This document shows, one piece after another, positions 1 to 8,061 of a stretch of 64,000 nt of DNA (position 1 is the first letter of the stretch; every line of letters begins with the position of its first letter). Below the pieces are notes generated by a model. It made no database searches. It had not been told where the DNA came from and saw nothing but the letters and a program-made list of their open reading frames with translations. This DNA comes from Isosphaeraceae bacterium EP7 (GTDB lineage Bacteria > Planctomycetota > Planctomycetia > Isosphaerales > Isosphaeraceae), in the NCBI GenBank assembly GCA_038400315.1, contig CP151667.1, forward strand, positions 372,001-436,000, written 5' to 3'. Made by a program: the position numbers and the translations under genes.

Positions 1-651
1 CAGGCCCCAGCGGATCGAAGGCCAGGTAACCAGGCGGAAGGTGGTCCAGCGGCCGGCGCCCAGGGTGTGCGCGACCTCCTCCTGATCGAGGCCGAACTCG
101 CGCAGGACGGGCACGACCTCGCGGACGACGAACGGCAGGGTCACGAACAGGCAGGCGAGGACCATGCCGGGCCAGGCGTAGACGACCCGGATGCCGGCGA
201 GTTCTAGCCAGGGGCCGAGCCACCCTTTCGGGCCGAAGACGATCACCAGCATCAGGCCCGCGACGATCGGCGAGACGGCGAAGGGCAGGTCGACCAGGCT
301 GTCGACCAGGGCCCGGCCGCGGAACCGATGGCGGACGAGGACGACGGCCAGGCCGAGTCCGAAGAGTGTGTTGACCACGGTGGTCGCCGCCGTGATCGCG
401 ATGGTCAGGCCGAAGGCGCGTTGGGCGTCGGCGGAGGCCAGGGCCTCGTAGAACGGCCGGGCGCCGCCCGCGAGCGCGGCCCTCACCAGGGCCAGGCCGG
501 GGACCAGGATGAGCAGTGCAAACCAGCCGACGACGGCGGAGGTCAGCAGCAGGCGGACGAACGGCGACGATCCATGTCCGCGGTGACTGACTCGCGCGGC
601 GCGGGGCTCGACGGCGGAGATCAGGCTCGGGTGTGTCGGCTCAACGGCCAT
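1..651 (-). CDS. cysW: Sulfate ABC transporter permease CysW (3' end cut by window edge)
   Basis: Inner-membrane permease subunit of a sulfate/thiosulfate ABC importer, pairing with CysT to form the channel. The 217 codons in the window read on without a stop to the left edge. The first ~50 residues hold a soluble tail followed by a hydrophobic segment. Further segments and the permease loop (residues like EEVAHTLGAGRWTTF, the EAA-type motif that docks the ATPase) follow. The ATG at 651 overlaps the cysT stop by 11 nt, so the two are translationally coupled. The C-terminus and the expected ATPase gene cysA lie outside the window. The assignment as CysW rather than ModB rests on the order Sbp-CysT-CysW. 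Confidence 0.88.
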   Translation of the reverse strand, partial: MAVEPTHPSLISAVEPRAARVSHRGHGSSPFVRLLLTSAVVGWFALLILVPGLALVRAALAGGARPFYEALASADAQRAFGLTIAITAATTVVNTLFGLGLAVVLVRHRFRGRALVDSLVDLPFAVSPIVAGLMLVIVFGPKGWLGPWLELAGIRVVYAWPGMVLACLFVTLPFVVREVVPVLREFGLDQEEVAHTLGAGRWTTFRLVTWPSIRWGL

Positions 652-1465
652 GGTCGCCTCCAGGCCTGCGTTGCAGCAGGTTCAGGGCGAGCAGGACGCC
701 GAGGGAGCAGGCCAGCAGCACGGCCGAGACGACCATCGCGCCGTGGCGGTTGCCGCTCTCGATCTCGCCGAAGATGTACATGGGGCTGGTCTTCGTCTCC
801 AGTGGACGGTTGCCCGCCACCATGATGACGCTGCCGAACTCGCCCAGGGCCCGGCTGAACGAGAGGCCCGCGCCGGTGACGATGGCCGGCCAGAGCGTGG
901 GCAGGGTCACCCTGCGGAAGGTCGTCCAGGGGCTGGCCCCCAGCGTTGCCGCGGCCTCTTCCTCGGCGTCTTCCATCTCGTACAGCACCGGCTGGACGCT
1001 GCGGATGACGAATGGGTAAGTGACGAACAGGAGTGCCAGCACGATGCCCGGCGACTGGTAGATCACCCCCCAGCCGTGCGCACCCAGGATGGCGCCCAGC
1101 GTGCTCGTCGGGCCGTAGAGGGCCACGAGCATCAGGCCGGTGACGACCGTGGGGACGGCGAACGGCAGGTCGATCAGGGCATTCATCGCGCCACGGCCGG
1201 GGAACGGGTAGCGGACCAGGACCCAGGCGGTGGCCGTGCCGGTGATGATGTTGACGACGACCATCGCCAGTGCGGTGATGATCGTCAGCTTCAGGGCGTG
1301 CCAGGCGAACGGATTGGACAGCTCCTTCCAGAACGCCGCGGGGCCCAGGTTGCAGGCACCCCACGCCAGTGCGACCAGCGGGAGCACGACCATGACGCCC
1401 AGATAGGAAAGCACGCCCCCGCGGATGGCCAGGCCGCCGGGGGAGATGGATGGCTCGGTTCGCAT
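641..1465 (-). CDS. cysT: Sulfate ABC transporter permease CysT
   Basis: A 274-residue inner-membrane permease, the usual length of CysT/CysU. About six hydrophobic segments are visible, beginning near residue 15 (GVLSYLGVMVVLPLVALAW). The central loop EEEAAATLGASPWTTFRRV is the EAA motif that contacts the ATPase, and LPFAVPTVVTGLML is characteristic of sulfate permeases. The ATG at 1465 overlaps the stop of the upstream binding-protein gene by one base (TGATG), so I chose it over the much longer open frame that extends upstream through the binding-protein gene in a shadow frame. It is the third gene of an Rrf2-Sbp-CysT-CysW operon. Transport is predicted to be driven by an ATPase encoded beyond the left edge. 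Confidence 0.93.
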   Translation of the reverse strand: MRTEPSISPGGLAIRGGVLSYLGVMVVLPLVALAWGACNLGPAAFWKELSNPFAWHALKLTIITALAMVVVNIITGTATAWVLVRYPFPGRGAMNALIDLPFAVPTVVTGLMLVALYGPTSTLGAILGAHGWGVIYQSPGIVLALLFVTYPFVIRSVQPVLYEMEDAEEEAAATLGASPWTTFRRVTLPTLWPAIVTGAGLSFSRALGEFGSVIMVAGNRPLETKTSPMYIFGEIESGNRHGAMVVSAVLLACSLGVLLALNLLQRRPGGDHGR

Positions 1466-2607
1466 CAGCCGGCCCTCCCGCCGGTGCCCAGACGCTTCGG
1501 GGCGTCGTTCGTCTTGGGGGCTTTGGTGGTGAAGAGCTTGTCCCAGACCCCGCCGGGGTCGTACACCGACTTCTTGATCTTGGGCCAGCCCCCCAGGTCG
1601 GCCATGCTGAACAGCTTCAGGGGGAGCGGGCGGCGGTCTCGCGTCGGGTCGAGCGGGCGGAAGCCCCAGTCGACGAGCAGGTCCTGCCCCTCGTCCGACC
1701 GCATGTACTCGAGGAAGGCCTCGGCCACCTTGCGGTTGCCGTGGCGTTTGACCGAGTCCTCGACGATTGCCGCGGGGCTCTCGATCTGGAGGGTGGAGGC
1801 CGGGATCACGTAGGGGACGGCCTCTCCCTTCAGCTTGTCCTGGAGCAGCAGCTCGTTCTCGTAGGTGACCACGGCGTCGCCGGTCCCACGCTCGAACGTG
1901 GCCATGCTCTGCCGGCCCGACGAGTCCATGTTCACGACCCGAGCCTGGACGCGTCTGAGGAGGTCGACGGCGGCGGCGGGGTCGGGCTTGTCTTTCCCCT
2001 CGCGGAGCATGCCGGCGCCGTAAATCGCGTTGATGTTCCAGCGGGCGCCGCCGGACGTCTTGGGGTCCGGGTAGAGCACCGAGACGTCCGGCTTGGCCAG
2101 GTCGTCCCAGACGGCAATCTTCTTGGGGTTGCCGGGGCGGACACCGATCACGACCAGGCTGCGGGTGACCATCCCTTTGCCCGGCCCGTCCTTCCAGGTC
2201 TTGTCGACCAGGCCGGCTTTCACGAGGTTGTCGACGTCGCTCTCCAGCGAGAGGATGGCGATGTCGGCATCGAAGCCCGAGGCGATGGCGCGGCTCTGGG
2301 CACCCGAGGCGTTGTACGACTCCTCGAACCGGACGACGCGGCCCGTCTTCGCCTTCCATTTCGCGGCGAAGGCGGGGAGCAGGCCCTGGTGCAGGGCCTC
2401 GCGGACCACCGAGTAGGCGCCGATGGTCAGCACGTCGACATCCCGGCCCTGGTTCGCGTCGACCGGGGCGCAGCCCGCGACGGGTAGCATCAGGGTGGCG
2501 CAAGCGAGGGCCGCCGCAAGGGCGACGGGCTTCGTTCGTCCGGCTGGGCCCCGATCGTTGGCGCCTTCGCGACTGCCGGCGTCGGCTGCGTCTGGGCGTC
2601 CGCTCAT
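1465..2607 (-). CDS. sbp: Sulfate-binding lipoprotein of the ABC importer (Sbp/CysP family)
   Basis: A 380-residue periplasmic solute-binding protein that captures sulfate or thiosulfate for CysT/CysW. The N-terminus has a polar stretch of ~25 residues, then a hydrophobic core ending in LMLPVAGC, a good lipobox, so it should be a membrane-anchored lipoprotein. The body carries family landmarks: LTIGAYSVVREAL near the start of the mature protein, FEESYNASGAQSRAI, VSVLYPDPKTSGGARWNINAIYG, and GTGDAVVTYENELLL. The length is slightly above E. coli Sbp (about 330) because of the long N-terminal extension. A 65-nt gap separates it from the upstream Rrf2 regulator. Sulfate versus thiosulfate preference cannot be read from the sequence. 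Confidence 0.92.
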   Translation of the reverse strand: MSGRPDAADAGSREGANDRGPAGRTKPVALAAALACATLMLPVAGCAPVDANQGRDVDVLTIGAYSVVREALHQGLLPAFAAKWKAKTGRVVRFEESYNASGAQSRAIASGFDADIAILSLESDVDNLVKAGLVDKTWKDGPGKGMVTRSLVVIGVRPGNPKKIAVWDDLAKPDVSVLYPDPKTSGGARWNINAIYGAGMLREGKDKPDPAAAVDLLRRVQARVVNMDSSGRQSMATFERGTGDAVVTYENELLLQDKLKGEAVPYVIPASTLQIESPAAIVEDSVKRHGNRKVAEAFLEYMRSDEGQDLLVDWGFRPLDPTRDRRPLPLKLFSMADLGGWPKIKKSVYDPGGVWDKLFTTKAPKTNDAPKRLGTGGRAG

Positions 2608-2672
2608 CTCCGCACCTTTCCCCTACGCATCGCGGGCCCCTTGGCCCTCCGGATGGGAGGAGAGGTCCCGCG

Positions 2673-3122
2673 TCAGATCGTCCAGTCGCCGACGTAATCC
2701 CGCGAACGCTCGCGGTTTTCCTTGAGCAGGTCGGCAAAGGTGGTCTGGTCAACGACGTCGGACATCGATTGCCGGAGGCGGCACCAGAAGCTGAAGAAGT
2801 GGCAAGCCCCGTGGAACTCGCACTCCTTCTTGCGCGACTGGCTGACGCAGTCGACCGGCGCGATCGGCCCGTCGACGTACCTCATCACCTCGCCCACGGT
2901 GATCGACTCGGCCGGCTTGGCGAGGCGGTAACCCCCCTCGGCACCCCGGCGACTGACGACGAAGCCGCCCCCCTTCAACTGCCCGAGGATCACTTCCAGG
3001 AACCGGACGGGGATTAACTCACGCTCGGCGATCACGGAGATCTTGAGCGGCTCGGTCCCCCCGTGCTCGGCGAGCGCGTAGACGGCCCGCAGCGCGTAGT
3101 AACACTTCGACGACAGGCTCAT
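2673..3122 (-). CDS. Rrf2-family transcriptional regulator
   Basis: A 149-residue winged-helix regulator of the Rrf2/IscR/CymR family. The start (MSLSSKCYYALRAVYALAEH) and the segment VRFLEVILGQLKGGGFVVS followed by the wing RRGAEGGYRLAKP are diagnostic. Cysteines at 92, 101 and 107, plus 114, lie where IscR and NsrR bind an Fe-S cluster. The spacing (C-x8-C-x5-C) differs from the usual x5/x5, so cluster binding is possible but unproven. It is the first gene of the sulfate-transporter operon, which suggests control of sulfur assimilation as CymR does in Firmicutes. A candidate promoter lies directly upstream, so autoregulation is likely. Confidence 0.9.
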   Translation of the reverse strand: MSLSSKCYYALRAVYALAEHGGTEPLKISVIAERELIPVRFLEVILGQLKGGGFVVSRRGAEGGYRLAKPAESITVGEVMRYVDGPIAPVDCVSQSRKKECEFHGACHFFSFWCRLRQSMSDVVDQTTFADLLKENRERSRDYVGDWTI

Positions 3123-3148
3123 CGACGGGCCCCCGGCTGAGCGGATGA

Positions 3149-3177
3149 ATCATCCACAAACCGACCAACCAAGTCAA
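3149..3177 (-). promoter_or_regulatory. Candidate sigma-70-type promoter of the rrf2-sbp-cysTW operon
   Basis: On the minus strand TTGACT (3177-3172) is followed by 17 nt and GATGAT (3154-3149), 27 nt before the Rrf2 start codon. The -35 matches the consensus in 5 of 6 positions and the -10 in 4 of 6. The position ahead of the first gene of the operon supports it; the planctomycete consensus itself is not well defined. Confidence 0.4.
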
Positions 3178-3246
3178 GTTGATCGCCGTCTTCCCGGCCC
3201 GTCGCGGAGATCTGGCCGGGGGTCGGCCTCGCGCCCAGTTCATTCA

Positions 3247-3609
3247 TCAAGGGGTCCTGCCATGGGAATCGCCGGGGGCCTGGCCCAGGTCGAAGGGGTC
3301 GAGCGGTATGGCGGCGTCGAACTCGAAGCTGGCGAGCTGCTCGCGCAGGCCTTTCGGCTCCAGGGAGAGCAGCCCGCGGCGGCCGGCGCACGCCAGGCAG
3401 AGCTTCTCCTCGTTGTTGCGCAGGTAGATCTCGCCGTCATTGAGCCGGTGGTAGTAGTCCTGGCCGGGAGCCATCGCGTAGCAGAACTCGCGTTCGCTTC
3501 CGACCTTATGCTCGACGCGCCAACCAATTTCGCCGACGAAGAGCCTGGGCGTCACGGCCGCGGCGGCGGGGACCTGGGCGGCGGAAAGCTTGGTCACGAT
3601 GTCGCGCAT
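3247..3609 (-). CDS. Conserved-looking small protein of unknown function
   Basis: A 120-residue soluble protein that I do not recognise. It has no signal peptide or membrane segment. Its middle part (YYHRLNDGEIYLRNNEEKLCLACAGRRGLL) is compositionally typical of a real globular protein and includes a CLAC pair. The ATG at 3609 overlaps the stop of the upstream HTTM gene by one base (TGATG), which fixes the start and marks it as the last gene of a three-gene coupled unit. Its role probably relates to the two membrane proteins before it. Confidence 0.65.
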   Translation of the reverse strand: MRDIVTKLSAAQVPAAAAVTPRLFVGEIGWRVEHKVGSEREFCYAMAPGQDYYHRLNDGEIYLRNNEEKLCLACAGRRGLLSLEPKGLREQLASFEFDAAIPLDPFDLGQAPGDSHGRTP

Positions 3610-5054
3610 CAGGGGCGTCTCCCCGGTCCGGCGGTCTGGGCGGCTTCCTGGGTCTGGGGCCCGTGCAGGCCGCAAGTTTCGTCGGTGCAATCGCCGTCGC
3701 GTCTGCGTGTCGACGCGATCCGATTGTACACCAGTCGCCCCGCCCAGGCCACGCCGGGCAGTCCTCCCAGGACGGCCAATGGACAGGTCAACGGCAATCT
3801 CCGGGCCATCGCCCGCACCGCGTCGTAGCCGCCCCTCACCTTGCCATCTGGCCCGACCCACTGCATCGCCGCGGTGCAGGCCTCGCGCGTCAGGGCCGGG
3901 TGGATGGTTCTGAGGTCGGCCACCGCGTTAAAGTCGATCGGGTCGAACGACCGGTCGAGGTCGGCCGCAAGGGCGACGGCCATGGTGGACCGACATCGGG
4001 GGCACCTGCCGTCGTAGAGCACCTTGCCGGAGTCGGCCGGCCAGTCGCCGGCGATCAGTGACCGTAGCCAGGGGCCGGACGCGAACGCAAGGCACCCCGC
4101 GATCATCGCCAGGCTGAACGTGGTCAGGCCCAGCATCAGGCCGATCGAGGCGTGCATCACCAGCGCAACGGCCAGGCCCAGCGGGCGCAACGGCTTGATC
4201 CACAAAAGGATAGGAAGGCCCAGCTCGAGCAGCAGGCCGGCGTGAGTTGCCGCCTCGATTAGCCGAGGATAGGCGGCCATCCAGGAGAGGTCGAACAGGC
4301 GAAACTCGGCCGCCGAGATCAGGCCCCAGGCTGCCTGGCCGTTCCACCAGGGCTCGCCTCGGAGCTTGGCCAGCCCGGCGCTCACGTAGATGAGGGTCAG
4401 GTGGAGCTGGATCAACCTGAGGGCCAGGTTCGCCCCGACGCTCGGCGCGGGCACGCCGCTGCCCAGGGCCGACCACCGCGGGGCCACATGGTTCGCCCCC
4501 TCCTTGCGTTGCCGGCGTGCCTCGGCCAGGGCGGGCCGCAGGCGAGCGAAGAAGCGGTCGACCGACAGGGCCTGTCCGCTGGAGAAGGTCGCGGCCAGGT
4601 AGAGCGCCCAGGTCGAGACGATCTGGTCGAAGCCGAAGAGCAGGACCGGCGTTCGCCTGGCGGTCGACACCGCGATCATCCAGGCGAGCACCGCCGTCGT
4701 CCGGCTGAACAGCCCCAGGGTGAACATCGTCAGGACGACCAGGCAACCCAGCCAGGCCGGGAAGAGCCAGGCGTCGGGCACGTGCAGCCAGAGCGACCAG
4801 CCCCAACCCCCCTGCTCGGCCAGCACCTGGCGGGCCACTTCGGGGTCAACCCAGCCGTCGGAGCCGAAGAAGGCCCTGAGGTCGAAGGCGCCGCCGACGG
4901 CCAGGCTCCAGAGCAAGAGCAGGCCGACCACGATGCGGACCAGGGCCAGCGGGGTTGGGTCGGCCGCCCTGAAGAAGAAGGAGTCCCAGGCGCGGGCGAG
5001 CCCAGGGCCCAGGCCAGCGGCGTAGCGCCCGAGGTCGATCAGGAAGCGTCGCAC
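3609..5054 (-). CDS. HTTM-domain membrane protein fused to a DCC (DUF393) thiol-oxidoreductase-like domain
   Basis: About 481 residues. The N-terminal ~330 residues are a multi-pass HTTM domain (the family of vitamin-K-dependent gamma-carboxylase-like membrane proteins). It starts with DPTPLALVRIVVGLLLLWSL and contains ALYLAATFSSGQALSVDRFF and LRLIQLHLTLIYVSAGLAKL. The C-terminal ~130 residues open with VLYDGRCPRCRSTM, the YDGxCxxC motif of DCC/DUF393 proteins, and end in a Cys-containing tail. I chose the GTG at 5054 because a longer reading frame would overlap the upstream gene by hundreds of bases, while this one overlaps its stop by only 16 nt. The substrate is unknown. Fusion of both parts in one chain suggests a membrane redox activity, as inference. 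Confidence 0.82.
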   Translation of the reverse strand: MRRFLIDLGRYAAGLGPGLARAWDSFFFRAADPTPLALVRIVVGLLLLWSLAVGGAFDLRAFFGSDGWVDPEVARQVLAEQGGWGWSLWLHVPDAWLFPAWLGCLVVLTMFTLGLFSRTTAVLAWMIAVSTARRTPVLLFGFDQIVSTWALYLAATFSSGQALSVDRFFARLRPALAEARRQRKEGANHVAPRWSALGSGVPAPSVGANLALRLIQLHLTLIYVSAGLAKLRGEPWWNGQAAWGLISAAEFRLFDLSWMAAYPRLIEAATHAGLLLELGLPILLWIKPLRPLGLAVALVMHASIGLMLGLTTFSLAMIAGCLAFASGPWLRSLIAGDWPADSGKVLYDGRCPRCRSTMAVALAADLDRSFDPIDFNAVADLRTIHPALTREACTAAMQWVGPDGKVRGGYDAVRAMARRLPLTCPLAVLGGLPGVAWAGRLVYNRIASTRRRDGDCTDETCGLHGPQTQEAAQTAGPGRRP

Positions 5055-5665
5055 GGGAACTCTCCGATCCGTTCGGGCACCGTGTAGAACTCGGGGGCAT
5101 CCAGGTCGACCCGTTCGCCCGATCGGAGCAGCTCTCGAACCCGATCCTGCGGCGGGATCAGGTGCAACTGGACCGCCAGGCTCACCGACTTGCAGCCCGG
5201 ATGCGTCTTGCCGAGATGCCTGGCGAACGACCGGGCCCATCGAGCCTGCGCAGGATCTCCGCCGGCGGCCCTGACGGCCTCGAGCTCGCCGATCAGGGCG
5301 TTGGCCAGCGCCAGGTGGCGCTGGTATCGCATCCTGGGCCACATCCCACGGTCGGGAAGGCGGACCGTCTCGTCGGGACGGCCGTCGGCGTAGCTCAGCG
5401 TGGCGATCGCCACCGGCGTGGGCGGCGGCTCGGGGGCGTAATAGCGATACGCATATCCCTGGTCAATCGCCTGGTAATAGGGAGAGAACCCCTGGGCGAC
5501 CTCCCGCTCAAGTCCCGACGCCGGGGGCACGGCCAGCGAGCCCGCCAGGATCGCGACGATGTGAACCGCCAGGGCGATCGAGACCACGACCCGCAGCGAT
5601 CGGGACCAGGTTCCCCCCGTTGCGCTGCCCACTTCTCGAAAATTGGCCGTCTCGTTGCTCATCAT
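5039..5665 (-). CDS. Membrane-anchored protein of unknown function, partner of the HTTM protein
   Basis: A 208-residue protein with one N-terminal hydrophobic segment (SLRVVVSIALAVHIVAILAGSLAV) after a ~24-residue cytoplasmic tail. The rest should be outside the cytoplasm. It contains YYQAIDQGYAYRYYAPEPPPTP, a Tyr/Pro-rich stretch, and later a segment ending in FYTVPERIGEFP. No named family is evident to me. It overlaps the start of the HTTM gene by 16 nt, so the two are almost certainly co-translated. Either of two adjacent ATGs (5665 or 5662) may be the start. Confidence 0.72.
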   Translation of the reverse strand: MMSNETANFREVGSATGGTWSRSLRVVVSIALAVHIVAILAGSLAVPPASGLEREVAQGFSPYYQAIDQGYAYRYYAPEPPPTPVAIATLSYADGRPDETVRLPDRGMWPRMRYQRHLALANALIGELEAVRAAGGDPAQARWARSFARHLGKTHPGCKSVSLAVQLHLIPPQDRVRELLRSGERVDLDAPEFYTVPERIGEFPCDAS

Positions 5666-6057
5666 CGATCCCTCAGAGATGGTCGCCCGCCGAACCGACG
5701 CGATCTCGATTGGCGCATCATCGCAGTTGAGATCCCAGGCAATCTTACCCCCAAGCGGGCATTTCGGCGAAGATCCGCCGATTTTGGGGAGATTCCCCCG
5801 GCAGAAGGACTAGTTGTCGGAATCTATCCAAAGCCCGCGAACTCTCTATTCCTCCAAATGGATTGCATCTTCAAGTTCTGTGGATTAGAATCTGCATAGG
5901 CTGAGGCGAGTCTGCCGGTCGGGGGATTCGAGCCGGGTCTGATGCGCAGGTCGGCGGCGTGGGTCGTCGGGTGTCGTTCGGGCACGGTCGCGGGAGCTGG
6001 GGATGATGACATCCTGGGCCCCGCCGCACCATTTGACGGACATCGGGGAGAATTAAG
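5666..6057. other. Intergenic region between divergent genes
   Basis: About 390 bases between the start of the minus-strand HTTM unit and the plus-strand Cys-rich gene. It is less GC-rich around 5735-5885 and should hold both promoters, but I cannot point to convincing -35/-10 pairs. A purine-rich GGGGAGAA at 6045-6052 is the likely ribosome-binding site of the gene at 6058. Confidence 0.5.
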
Positions 6058-6720
6058 ATGCAGGGAACCGTGGTGATGTTGATGGCCCTGAGCGGCCTTG
6101 GTTGTCATGCCAAGCACGCGGCTCCGGTCTCGTCCTGCTATAGCAGCTCTTGCTACAGCGGCAGCTCCTGCTACAGCGGCGGCTACGCGCCGGTGCTGAG
6201 CTACTCGGCGAACGTGGGCGGCTGCGGCACCTGCGAGACGACGTCGTACGCGTCGTGCTACTCGTCCTGCTACAGCAATTCCTGCTACAGCAGCGCTTGC
6301 TACAGCGGCGGCGGCCACGGCCACAAGGCGTTCAAGCGCCGGACGGGCCTCTTCGGCTGCTTCCGCAAGAAGCAGGCGAGCTACGACAGCTGCAATAGCT
6401 GCGGGCTGGGCGTCGTCGGCGACCTGGGCTACTCGGCCCCCGTCTTCGGCACCTACACCGACGTGGTCCCTTCGGGCCAGTACATCTCGTCGGGCCAGGG
6501 CTACAGCGCCCCGGTCGTGAGCTCGGCCCCCGCCGCTGCCTCCGAGCCCGTGGCCCCGGCCCCGCCGGTCCCGGCCACCAGCGAGCCGGTCGCCCCGCCG
6601 ACCCCCGCTCCCGTCCCCGACGCCGTGGTTGCCCCGCCGACCCCCGCCCCCGCGGTGGTCGTTCCCCCGGCCCCCGAGACGGTCATCCCCGCCGCCCCCG
6701 AGCCGAAGAGCACCATCTGA
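6058..6720 (+). CDS. Cys/Ser/Tyr-rich repeat lipoprotein with Pro/Ala-rich tail
   Basis: A 220-residue, low-complexity exported protein. The N-terminus [16 protein letters not shown] is a short signal ending in a lipobox-like LGLGC arrangement. Residues ~22-85 are dominated by CYSS/CYSG-type units (for example [18 protein letters not shown] and [16 protein letters not shown]), about ten Cys-Tyr-Ser repeats. A basic linker with [15 protein letters not shown] follows, then a Tyr/Gly/Ser region. The last ~75 residues are Ala/Pro/Val repeats (APPTPAPVP). The Cys-rich part could form disulfide-linked or surface material and the Pro-rich tail could span the cell wall; both are inference. A possible terminator follows at 6766. 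Confidence 0.75.
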   Translation: MQGTVVMLMALSGLGCHAKHAAPVSSCYSSSCYSGSSCYSGGYAPVLSYSANVGGCGTCETTSYASCYSSCYSNSCYSSACYSGGGHGHKAFKRRTGLFGCFRKKQASYDSCNSCGLGVVGDLGYSAPVFGTYTDVVPSGQYISSGQGYSAPVVSSAPAAASEPVAPAPPVPATSEPVAPPTPAPVPDAVVAPPTPAPAVVVPPAPETVIPAAPEPKSTI

Positions 6721-6765
6721 ATTGGCGTCGGCCATCTGCGGCCGACACGCAGCGATCGATCGGAC

Positions 6766-6818
6766 GCGACCCGCCTCGCCACGGCACCCGCCGTTGGCCG
6801 TGGCGGGTCGCTTCGTTT
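6766..6818 (+). terminator. Candidate hairpin terminator after the Cys-rich gene
   Basis: GCGACCCG (6766-6773) pairs with CGGGTCGC (6804-6811), and CCACGGC (6779-6785) pairs with GCCGTGG (6797-6803), leaving a 5-nt bulge and an 11-nt loop. The stem is followed by TTCGTTT. It lies 46 nt after the stop codon at 6720. The T-tract is poor, so termination strength is uncertain. Confidence 0.5.
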
Positions 6819-6880
6819 GGTAGGGGCCCGTGGCCGGCCTCGCCGACCTTTGCTCCCGGCGGGCGGGTGAAGCTGCTTCC

Positions 6881-6910
6881 TTGCCGCCTCGGCTTGGCTT
6901 GGCTTATACT
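6881..6910 (+). promoter_or_regulatory. Candidate promoter of the GT2 glycosyltransferase gene
   Basis: TTGCCG (6881-6886), an 18-nt spacer, then TATACT (6905-6910), which matches TATAAT in 5 of 6 positions. It sits ~140 nt before the chosen start at 7053, giving a leader of about 135 nt. Confidence 0.42.
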
Positions 6911-7052
6911 CCGAAGTCCCCCGCGGAGCGGACGTCGATCTCGTCCCCGCGGGCCCGTCGAGGCCGCATCGAGCGGCATGGAGCCGATCCGTCCGCGGAC
7001 CGGGGCCCCGCTCACGCCCCCTCGCCGTCGTCGCCCACGTCAGGAGCCGGAC

Positions 7053-7901
7053 GTGCAAGTTGATCTGCAAACAGGGATGTTGACACCCCCCCTCGACGAG
7101 CAAGAGCGTAAGGACTGGCTCCTGCGCGCCCTGGGAGAGGACACCTGCCGGCTCCTGGGCATCTACCGGATTCCCGAAGACCTGACCCTCTCGGTGGTCA
7201 TCCCCGTCTACAACGAGATGGCGACCATCCACGAGATCCTGGCGCGGGTGCGCGCCGTGCCGATCAAGAAGCAGATCATCCTGGTCGACGACTGCTCCAA
7301 GGACGGCACCCGCGACCTCTTGCGCACCTGGGTCGAGACCGAGCCCGACCTGACCATCCGCTTCCACGAGGTCAACCAGGGCAAGGGGGCCGCGCTCCGC
7401 ACCGGTTTCCAGCACGCCACCGGCCAGATCGTCATCGTCCAGGACGCCGACCTGGAATACGACCCGGCGCAGTACCTCGCGCTCATCCAGCCGATCCTCG
7501 AGGGCAAGGCCGACGTCGTCTACGGCTCGCGGTTCATCGGCGACCACCATCGGGTGCTCCACTTCTGGCACTCGCTGGGCAACAAGTTCCTGACCCTCCT
7601 GTCCAACTGCTTCACCAATCTGAACCTGACCGACATGGAAGTCTGCTACAAGGTCTTCCGCCGCGAGGTGCTCCAGGGCATCACCCTGAAGAGCAACCGA
7701 TTCGGCTTCGAGCCCGAGGTCACCGCCAAGGTCGCCCGGTTCCACGTACCCGCCACCGAAGGCCGCCCCGCGCGCCGCTGCCGGATCTACGAGATCCCGG
7801 TCAGCTACAACGGCCGAGACTACCATGAGGGGAAGAAGATCGGCTGGAAGGACGGCGTGCAGGCCCTCTACTGCATCGTCCGCTACGCCTTAGGCGACTG
7901 A
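7053..7901 (+). CDS. Family 2 glycosyltransferase (dolichol-phosphate-mannose-synthase-like)
   Basis: A ~282-residue GT-A-fold transferase that moves a sugar from a nucleotide donor to a lipid-phosphate or similar acceptor. [12 protein letters not shown] (residues ~45-55), [12 protein letters not shown] (~76-86), [12 protein letters not shown] (~108-119) and [10 protein letters not shown] (~129-138, with the metal-binding DAD at 131-133) are the canonical GT2 motifs in order. [10 protein letters not shown] and [10 protein letters not shown] follow, as in DPM-synthase-like members. The start is the GTG at 7053, six bases after AGGAG (7042-7046). Upstream in-frame codons give a proline/arginine-rich stretch that looks non-coding. 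There is no C-terminal membrane domain. The acceptor is unknown. Confidence 0.87.
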   Translation: MQVDLQTGMLTPPLDEQERKDWLLRALGEDTCRLLGIYRIPEDLTLSVVIPVYNEMATIHEILARVRAVPIKKQIILVDDCSKDGTRDLLRTWVETEPDLTIRFHEVNQGKGAALRTGFQHATGQIVIVQDADLEYDPAQYLALIQPILEGKADVVYGSRFIGDHHRVLHFWHSLGNKFLTLLSNCFTNLNLTDMEVCYKVFRREVLQGITLKSNRFGFEPEVTAKVARFHVPATEGRPARRCRIYEIPVSYNGRDYHEGKKIGWKDGVQALYCIVRYALGD

Positions 7902-8061
7902 GCCCGGACCGGTTCCCCCCTCCGCTCGACCGGTCGACGCCCGCCCGCCCGGCGCGAGCCGATTTCATGGCGGACGGCTGTCGCCACGCCTACGATAAGG
8001 GTCGAGACCCGTCCCTGCGCCTCGGTCGGGGACTCGAGATCCAGCCGGAGGGGGTTCCCCC

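Noticed and set aside
641-2752. Very long open frame covering both CysT and the binding-protein gene
   Set aside because: Only its last 274 codons are protein-like (CysT). The rest is the arginine/proline-rich shadow of the Sbp gene in another frame.
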